From Coemansia sp. RSA 1804 (taxonomy: Eukaryota; Kickxellomycota; Kickxellomycetes; Kickxellales; Kickxellaceae), in contig JANBTH010000593.1 in NCBI GenBank assembly GCA_027578815.1, forward strand, positions 1 to 14,139: a stretch of DNA of 14,139 bases, written 5' to 3'. A model generated the notes under the pieces. That model had not been told where the DNA came from. It saw only the letters and a list, made by a program, of their open reading frames with translations, and did not search any database. Positions 9,301-14,139 of this stretch are shown in pieces. Position numbers and translations under genes: made by a program. How positions within the stretch are numbered: the stretch's first letter is position 1; each line of letters starts with the position of its first letter.

Positions 9301-10267
9301 CGATAGCTGGGTGGATGGAGAATCAGACATAGATTCGACTTCTGACAAAAGTGATGATCATAACGATGTCCAATTTGTGCAGCCTTTGGTGTTTATCGAG
9401 TCTAGCGACTCTGCCTATCAAAACCCAAGATTTTCGCCTCAAGGGAGTGATGCACCTAATCACGCCGATTCGTCTTTTTTTGACAGATGCAGCGATGTTA
9501 ACTCGGTTGGCAACGGCTCAAGAATAATCGGATTACTCCATGCGGCATTGCCTGGCCCTGGCGATGATGAGGATTGGGAGTCTGACGAGTATGATATCCG
9601 GGATGATGTGGATGATAGAAGCGTTATATCGCAGGAGGATCATGCTGTACATGAAGGCACGCTTCCTCACAGCGAGCTTGACATTTCTCCAAGCTTTGTG
9701 GATCTGGCTGGCCGGCAGCGTATATCCAAGGATATGGAAAATATTTTTGAAGGACTAAAGGACCGCGACAGTAGCTCAGATAAAGACAGCAGATATTCGG
9801 CCGATCTTAGCAGCGATGATGAGTGTGAAAGTGGTACTGAAGACACTGATCCAGCACATCAGGACACTGTTGTGTACATAGGCAAACTGCGTCCTTCTCA
9901 CGTGCAGATAGCTGGGGGTATAGCCACTTCGTCACTGCTTTCCAAACTAGCATCAGCAAAGCGCGGGTCTTCGGCGAGCTTGGCTGGCATGGTCAACGAC
10001 ACGGCGCAGTCTCTTGAGAATCTGCATGTTTCGTTTTCGCCCACTTCTACAAACTCTGCTCATAATGTGACAACGGCCACCCACCCACAGAAGATTGTCA
10101 AGAAGACGCAGATGCATCCTCGCCGGACGAGCAGAGCAACCCAGATCAAGGATCACAATATGCGCATGATCGAGTCTCTTCGACGGATGGGAAAGCTGAA
10201 GGACTCGGGCTCCAGCAAGCTTGAAGCAGGCAGTCTCTTTGACGGATCCAACCCAGCCTTTTGCTGA
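3551..10267 (+). CDS. YAK1: Yak1-type DYRK-family protein kinase with very long disordered flanks (2238 aa)
   Basis: Start: ATG in a good context (GCCATGG) with an in-frame TGA at 3533-3535, so no upstream extension without splicing. No intron. Residues 1-~915 are Ser/Asn/Gln-rich and disordered, with RRNS at 719-722 and a basic cluster at 813-828. A (Gln-Ala)7 run (920-933) leads into a Gln/Glu/Leu-rich likely coiled coil to ~970. A DYRK-type N-box follows (SDYILYVNDII, ~1024-1034). The kinase domain spans ~1042-1368: glycine loop GSGTFG (1049-1054), Lys1071 in VAVK, HADLKPEN with catalytic Asp1169, DFG 1189-1191, activation loop with Tyr1203 in TYIQSRFYRSPE, and WSLGCIVAELYLG. These motifs are those of Yak1 rather than MAPK or CDK kinases. 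Residues ~1370-2238 are disordered, acidic around 2005-2025, and end in a basic stretch (~2176-2215). Known family role: yeast Yak1 acts in stress and starvation downstream of PKA and TOR, shuttling between cytosol and nucleus. Yeast Yak1 is near 800 residues, so this protein is unusually long. The function of the tails is unknown. Confidence 0.97.
3779..3793 (+). repeat. (GCA)5 run encoding poly-alanine
   Basis: Five GCA codons (residues 77-81) followed by mixed TCA/GCA codons in the N-terminal disordered part of the kinase. Confidence 0.8.
4433..4447 (+). repeat. Short CAG/CAA run encoding five glutamines
   Basis: CAA CAG CAG CAG CAA, residues 295-299 of the kinase, in a Ser/Gln/Asn-rich disordered segment. 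Mixed codons make it less prone to slippage than a pure CAG run. Confidence 0.8.
6308..6349 (+). repeat. (CAGGCT)7 perfect hexanucleotide microsatellite, encoding (Gln-Ala)7
   Basis: Seven identical CAGGCT units in frame, residues 920-933 of the kinase, just before the Gln/Glu-rich helical segment leading into the kinase domain. All copies are identical at the third base, which points to recent expansion by slippage. Each unit gain or loss would add or remove two residues without shifting the frame. Confidence 0.95.
8543..8557 (+). repeat. Short CAG/CAA run encoding five glutamines in the kinase C-tail
   Basis: CAG CAA CAG CAG CAG, residues 1665-1669, followed by further glutamines; in the disordered region after the kinase domain. 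Confidence 0.8.
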
Positions 10268-10601
10268 CTTCTTATCTTTCAGGCAAGCTTTTTAGCTAGT
10301 TGAATTTACACATGTTGGATAGCAACCGCATCTGCTTGTCTGTTTTCTTCTGTTTTGTAAGGTTGTTTTGATTTTGCTGTTCTGAATGTGAAAATTGTGA
10401 TAGGTTTTTTTTACGAGATTTATTGCTTGTCAATCGGCTCTAAAGATTATTGTGAATCATACTTGTTTGCAGTTCTGGTTGTTTATTTTGCTATTGATGT
10501 AGGGGATTTAGCAAGGATTATATATCAGTTGTCTAATGAAAATAGACACATGTAAATTATATTCAGTTGTTAATTAATGTTGAAGATTACAATGGCGCTA
10601 C
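10268..10601. other. Convergent spacer: 3' regions of the kinase gene and of the acidic secreted-protein gene
   Basis: 334 bases between two converging stop codons. The plus strand is T-rich (TTTTTTTT near 10405-10412). I see no canonical AATAAA in either direction close to the stops; the 3' ends of both transcripts must lie here and may overlap. No other gene is visible. Confidence 0.6.
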
Positions 10602-11486
10602 TTAGTTGGTTCCTTTTCTCTGGCTAGTGCTTTTTGTATTGCTTCTTTTGGAATTTTCATCGTCTTTGTCTTCTTCATCCTTCCCTTTGCCTGAAGCGTA
10701 ATCGTCATCATCGTCATCACCATCGTCGTCTTCTTCTTCGTCCTCATCGTCACTGTCGCTTGTTTTCGTACTGCTTTTAATCTTTTTATGTGAAGATGTT
10801 GTCGATTCAGCATGAGAGGATGAGGTTGGCGATGGAGTAGGCGCGCTTTGCTCCACAGATTTGTGTGCTTCTTCGGTTGATGATCCAGGTTGTGTAATGG
10901 TGCTCTTAGAGCCGTCTTTCGAGGAGACACTTGGACTAACATTGTCGTCATCCGTTGCTGCAATCTTTGCGTAAGCAGAAACAAACTTTTTCAAAAGATC
11001 AACCATACGCTCAAAGAACCTCTTCCCCTCTTCGTTATACAGCGAGTTCAAAATTTCGTATGGCCGAAGTCGCGAATCCGATCTCAATCCACCTCTTCTT
11101 GCTCGAATATTAGACATCACGCCCTCGGCAACTATGTTGCGCGACTGTTGTAGCGACTCCGCAGCCTCGTCAACGAGACGGGCATATTCTTCGGCAAGCT
11201 GACTTGCCAAAATTTCTTTTTTGTCATGGTCAATATTGAGAACACTAATCGGCAGAAGCTGCTGCACCATGCATTCGAAGCATGCGCTCTGATGCACATC
11301 AGAGGCCTGTGCTTCCGACTGAATGCTTGTAGTTCCAGGCATAGACTCCGCAGACTGGATTGTGGCGCCGCGTTCGGACATATTCATTTGCTCAGCTAAA
11401 GGCGTCTCTACCTCGGCAAGAACACTCGTGCTACTCATGCCAATCAGTAGCCGAACGACGATTAAGACATATCTGGCGAGTTTCAT
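10602..11486 (-). CDS. Secreted protein with CxxC motif, helical core and acidic tail (294 aa, unrecognised family)
   Basis: ATG at 11486, TAA at 10602-10604. The N-terminus (basic MKLAR, hydrophobic residues ~6-17, small residues ending SVLA at ~24) reads as a signal peptide, although Arg12 sits inside the hydrophobic core, which is unusual. The mature part starts with a polar segment, has a cysteine pair C69-x2-C72 (the only cysteines), then a predicted helical core at ~73-177 rich in Leu/Glu/Lys. It contains RARR at 128-131, a possible kexin/furin-type processing site. From ~180 on it is Ser/Thr-rich, then very acidic (Asp/Glu run 243-262) and finally Lys/Asp-rich to the end. No enzyme motif, anchor or ER-retention signal is seen. 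It is tandem with the next gene on the same strand, and the two share the sequence around the start codon. I do not recognise the family; a secreted or cell-surface acidic protein is the most one can say. Confidence 0.8.
   Translation of the reverse strand: MKLARYVLIVVRLLIGMSSTSVLAEVETPLAEQMNMSERGATIQSAESMPGTTSIQSEAQASDVHQSACFECMVQQLLPISVLNIDHDKKEILASQLAEEYARLVDEAAESLQQSRNIVAEGVMSNIRARRGGLRSDSRLRPYEILNSLYNEEGKRFFERMVDLLKKFVSAYAKIAATDDDNVSPSVSSKDGSKSTITQPGSSTEEAHKSVEQSAPTPSPTSSSHAESTTSSHKKIKSSTKTSDSDDEDEEEDDDGDDDDDDYASGKGKDEEDKDDENSKRSNTKSTSQRKGTN
10701..10758 (-). repeat. GAT/GAC/GAA-rich simple sequence encoding an Asp/Glu run
   Basis: The plus strand is a mixture of TCA, TCG, TCT and TTC triplets; on the coding strand it gives 17 acidic residues out of 20 (residues 243-262). 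The codons are mixed, so this looks selected as an acidic stretch or is an old, diverged trinucleotide expansion. Confidence 0.8.
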
Positions 11487-11994
11487 TATTGTGTAAAATG
11501 ATTTATTTTTAAGGCGTTAGATATTTTGTATATGTATGAAGCTAACGTTGTAAAATCCACAATTGGTGTTTGTAAGCTAAAACAGAAATAGAAAATACTA
11601 GAATTTATTGGTACACCTTTCCAAAGTGTTGTATTTTGTTGGCATAGGATTCTAGCAATACTGTGACTAATATTTGGTATGCACTCCATACGTTTGCCAC
11701 ATTCCCTAGCAACATTATTTGTGAATAAGACTTTTGTAACGTTTCTAATAAGATAAGGTTAATTGCAGAGAAAATCAAGTAGCCTGTTGAGATGAGACAA
11801 AGTATGTTGTATGGAACGCAGCCAACACACACGTCTCCATATACATGTCAATTGCAGAATTAGCAAAGAGTGCTTGTATTGACAAAGAGATTAACGCAAA
11901 ATAATGATGCTACAATAAAGAATGGGCTGTTTCCAACAGTAAAATCAAATAGCGCAGTTACAGGTGGAGGTCAGCTAGCACGGACTAGCAATCA
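11487..11994. other. AT-rich spacer between the two secreted-protein genes
   Basis: 508 bases holding the promoter and leader of the acidic secreted-protein gene and the 3' region of the gene upstream of it. On the minus strand an AT-rich segment near 11520-11530 (ATATACAAAA) could serve as a TATA-like element about 40 bases before the ATG. The open frames here lack ATG starts or are Leu/Ile/Tyr strings of AT-rich DNA. I see nothing else. Confidence 0.5.
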
Positions 11995-12495
11995 TCACGA
12001 TACGTGAATTGTCTCTATCCTATCGTATACTGAAGACGATATGGGAGGAACAACAGTAGCAGGCTTCTTTGGCCTTGGCCTGTACAGAATATCTCCAAGC
12101 CCAGAATCGCTGCCAAATACGGCACGCAAAAGTCCATCAGTCACTTCGAAACCCGCATTGACGGCATTGTCGGCAAACCTGTAGACATGTTCTGGATTGA
12201 CAATGTTGGAGACAACTGGAAGTACACGATCCACGACTGGATCAAGAACTTTTTTAACAATGTTATTTTCAAGGACATCGTCAACAAGTCTGAGAAGGTG
12301 TGGAAATTCGCGCTTGGCATCCCCAGCGACCTTCAGCATGTCTTGCGTGCCCATATCCGACACATTTAGTGCATTGGCTAGACGCCTGACCCGCTCAATC
12401 TCTATATGGTCTAGGGCGCTGCCATGTGAACCGGTTGTTGCATGCGCTGTAAGCAGCGACGCACACAGTATTGTGAATGGCAGAGCAAGCTTCAT
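11995..12495 (-). CDS. Small secreted protein, helical (166 aa, unrecognised family)
   Basis: ATG at 12495, stop at 11995-11997. A textbook signal peptide: MKLA, hydrophobic core, then LLTAHA with likely cleavage after Ala19. The mature part (~147 residues) has no cysteine; the only Cys (11) lies in the signal. It has one sequon (NVS, 44-46) and mostly helical, Val/Leu/Asp-rich sequence at ~45-125 with heptad-like spacing (VLDPVVDRVLPVVSNIV at 83-99). A proline- and lysine-rich linker follows (~139-151) and then a short C-terminal tail. RVRR at 35-38 is a possible kexin-type site that would release a short propeptide. There is no membrane segment or GPI-like end. Neighbours: same strand as the acidic secreted protein, with the same start context, so the two may be co-regulated or distant relatives, although their mature parts do not align by eye. 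Function unknown. Confidence 0.8.
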   Translation of the reverse strand: MKLALPFTILCASLLTAHATTGSHGSALDHIEIERVRRLANALNVSDMGTQDMLKVAGDAKREFPHLLRLVDDVLENNIVKKVLDPVVDRVLPVVSNIVNPEHVYRFADNAVNAGFEVTDGLLRAVFGSDSGLGDILYRPRPKKPATVVPPISSSVYDRIETIHVS

Positions 12496-12576
12496 GATTG
12501 TGTAAGAAAGACTGCTTAGCTTCTGTTCAAGTTGTTGCTTCCGTTGTAAACTCTCTTCCTATGCTAATAAAATTGG

Positions 12577-12588
12577 TATATTATAAAA
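12577..12588 (-). promoter_or_regulatory. TATA-like element of the 166-aa secreted-protein gene
   Basis: The minus strand reads TTTTATAATATA about 82-93 bases before the ATG at 12495. It is enclosed by a short inverted repeat (TTGGT ... ACCAA, 12573-12592). Position and sequence fit a core promoter; not proven. Confidence 0.4.
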
Positions 12589-12801
12589 CCAAGTTTACTA
12601 TTCACCAAAATATCTAGTCTAACACAATTAACAAAGACTGCTACTAGACAGTGGTTAAGAACGGAGTAAGCACGCACAATAGGGATGGATACAGTGGCAA
12701 GAAGAAAATAGAATAAGAAGTCAAAAACCACATATTTATATTTGCAAGTAAAGCAAAATTCAAATTTTGCATATACAGTAGCCGCCTGCTATTCGGCATT
12801 G

Positions 12802-13014
12802 CTACCCAGAGGACCTGCCGACATAGCTAGAATTCCCAAGCTTAAAGGCTGACTGAGAGACAAAGTATGCAAAAAATGCTAGCATGCCGGCATCATTAAA
12901 TCTACTATCGGGGCAGTATATTAAAACGGCAAATGCGTGCAGTAAAAAGCCAAGTGCGATGTATAAGGCATTCGCCACCATCACAATTATTGCATTTGAA
13001 TCTCTGCCACGCAT
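12802..13014 (-). CDS. Doubtful small two-helix membrane protein (70 aa), possibly the last exon of a longer gene
   Basis: ATG at 13012-13014, TAG at 12802-12804. The translation has a clear hydrophobic segment at ~8-33, a polar turn (CPDSRFND), a second moderately hydrophobic segment at ~41-55 and a short Ser/Gly-rich end. Base 12997 or 13002 upstream on this strand follows an AG after a branch-like ATAAC, so it could be a terminal exon. A frame of 70 codons in AT-rich DNA can occur by chance, and I recognise no family. It lies about 300 bases upstream of the 166-aa secreted-protein gene on the same strand. Confidence 0.25.
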   Translation of the reverse strand: MRGRDSNAIIVMVANALYIALGFLLHAFAVLIYCPDSRFNDAGMLAFFAYFVSQSAFKLGNSSYVGRSSG

Positions 13015-13020
13015 ATACAA

Positions 13021-13689
13021 AAGTTATGTCAAAGAGTCGTCTTGGCTACAACCATTGCGTGCTGTGGGTTCTCTCCATCGATTAGCTCGTATAATCAGAT
13101 CTAGCAGCGCAAGTTTCAAAGGTGGAAAAGTGGATATTTCCTTCCTTACACACAACAGTCGTTCGTATATCATTGACATTATTGCACACATAATTATTAG
13201 CATTTGCCATATACTTTATCGTTCCTTTTTGTGCTTGTTTTGAATAAAACTGCACTTGTCTTGAATAAAGAAATTCTATAACATCATGACAAAAAGAAGG
13301 TTCTAGAACCTTCTGGCTGCACGGACGTTTATAGCAAATGACAAGAAAAGTGGTCAGTGCAAACAAGATTAGGAGAATCCGATCCGACTGGCTGATAGAA
13401 ATAAATTCAGTGTTTGGAGATTTCTACGAGTGGTTCGAAATACACTAGCTAAAAAACATACGATTTGCTACAGCGGACTCATGTTATTCTGACAAACACC
13501 TGTTAGATCTGAGTGTTGAAACCCCCATCGGACATTAAATTGCCGAGTTGATGATGTCATAATTAATAGCAGACACGGAAAATCAGTTAGTAATAGTGAA
13601 TTTTTGGCCATATTTTATTACTCACTTGACAGCCCTGCCATAGCAAAGGTGTAAAGCGATACCCAAATTTTTATTTCAATCTGTACCAC
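13021..13689. other. AT-rich non-coding stretch containing the heat shock element
   Basis: About 670 bases without a convincing gene. Short frames on both strands (for example 13082-13210 minus, 42 codons, and 13338-13448 plus, 36 codons) have ATG starts but no recognisable content. The only strong signal is the palindrome at 13295-13314. Confidence 0.5.
13295..13314. promoter_or_regulatory. Perfect four-unit heat shock element (HSF binding site)
   Basis: The bases AGAAGGTTCTAGAACCTTCT form a perfect 20-bp palindrome with the exact nGAAn/nTTCn alternation: GAA-2-TTC-2-GAA-2-TTC. This is the consensus bound by trimeric heat shock factor in fungi and animals. Twelve fixed positions make a chance match in 14 kb unlikely. 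The site is symmetrical and gives no direction. Nearest ATG codons are at 13338 (plus, 36-codon frame) and 13210 (minus, 42-codon frame); neither is a known heat-shock gene. Confidence 0.65.
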
Positions 13690-14110
13690 ATGTTTCTATA
13701 TCTCCGAAAGTGTGTTGCTGAGGTGCATTCGTGTGGTGAAGCGAAAACCCGCCCAGTGACAAGTGCGGGAGAAATAGGTTATGCATGCTACAGCGCCACT
13801 AACAGACCAACGCAACACCTCTATTGTGTTAATTCCGTTGTTTTTGGTTCGATGTGCTCTGCTATACCACGAATGGAACCACAGGAATCCACATTGGGTC
13901 TGGATGGAGTCCTATTTCCTGTCCTCATCACATGGGTTGTTTTCATTCGATCACTTGCACCCAGCAAGGGTTCTGGATTTGACGGCAGGGTCCGAAATCC
14001 GTTGCAAGAACCCGTAAAGGAACGACACAGCAGTGGTGTGGGCATTGTCCAAAATTAAAGTACACACTGTGCCGTTCTTGCCGTTGACTGCAATTGTCCG
14101 AGACATGGAA
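13690..14110. other. GC-richer terminal segment with overlapping short ORFs on both strands; coding status undecided
   Basis: Compared with 12500-13689 this segment is visibly richer in G+C and poor in stop codons. Candidate frames: plus 13690-14058 (122 codons), plus 13781-14017 (78 codons), minus 13951-14106 (51 codons from ATG), minus 13821-14045 (starting at ATG 14045), and a plus 34-codon piece at 13983-14087 with two CxxC pairs. They overlap, so at most one or two can be real. It could be an exon of a gene that continues past the window, or a decayed mobile-element end. I recognise no domain with confidence. Confidence 0.35.
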
Positions 14111-14139
14111 CAGAGAATAATACAGCTTTAGAGATAATG

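Noticed and set aside
11605..11832. 75-codon minus-strand hydrophobic frame between the secreted-protein genes
   Set aside because: No ATG start, an in-frame stop just upstream, and composition typical of AT-rich spacer.
13082..13366. 94-codon minus-strand frame spanning the heat shock element
   Set aside because: Its first ATG is only at 13210, its upstream part covers the palindrome, and the sequence is AT-rich without recognisable content.
1..14139. CRISPR array, attachment sites, origins or bacterial operon structure
   Set aside because: No spaced direct repeats of suitable length, no Shine-Dalgarno-linked gene chains; the gene set is eukaryotic.

Overview
The window looks like nuclear DNA of a fungus. 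It carries long intronless genes read with the standard code, a Yak1-class DYRK kinase, a membrane-anchored gamma-glutamyltransferase and small secreted proteins, with AT-rich spacers between them. There are no bacterial features such as Shine-Dalgarno sites or operons. Low intron density and very long Ser/Asn/Gln-rich kinase extensions would fit an early-diverging fungus (zoopagomycete or Kickxellomycotina-like), but the lineage is a guess.

Layout. Positions 1-1313 (minus) hold the 5' part of a gamma-glutamyltransferase gene; the window cuts it inside the codon of the predicted catalytic threonine. About 2.2 kb of non-coding DNA separates it from a divergent kinase gene. This spacer contains a long T-rich tract, candidate 5'-leader splice sites, and a compact island (about 2200-2335) with four short inverted repeats in a row. 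Positions 3551-10267 (plus) hold one uninterrupted 2238-codon gene for a Yak1-type kinase. Its kinase domain is canonical, flanked by about 1000 disordered residues before it and about 870 after it.

The right third is AT-rich. Two minus-strand genes for small proteins with signal peptides (10602-11486 and 11995-12495) lie in tandem. They share an almost identical start-codon neighbourhood, and each mature protein has an RxRR dibasic motif. Upstream of them on the same strand is a doubtful two-helix membrane ORF (12802-13014). A perfect four-unit heat shock element (a 20-bp palindrome) sits at 13295-13314 without an obvious heat-shock gene beside it. The last ~400 bases are more GC-rich and carry several overlapping short ORFs on both strands, none of which I can choose as real; one plus-strand frame has a CxxC-x7-CxxC zinc-knuckle-like fragment.

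Functionally, gamma-glutamyltransferase acts in glutathione turnover and Yak1 is a stress and starvation kinase that in yeast opposes PKA growth signalling. The genes are not an obvious pathway cluster. I found no CRISPR array, tRNA, rRNA or intact transposon. The least explained parts are the two secreted proteins, the structured island and the orphan heat shock element.
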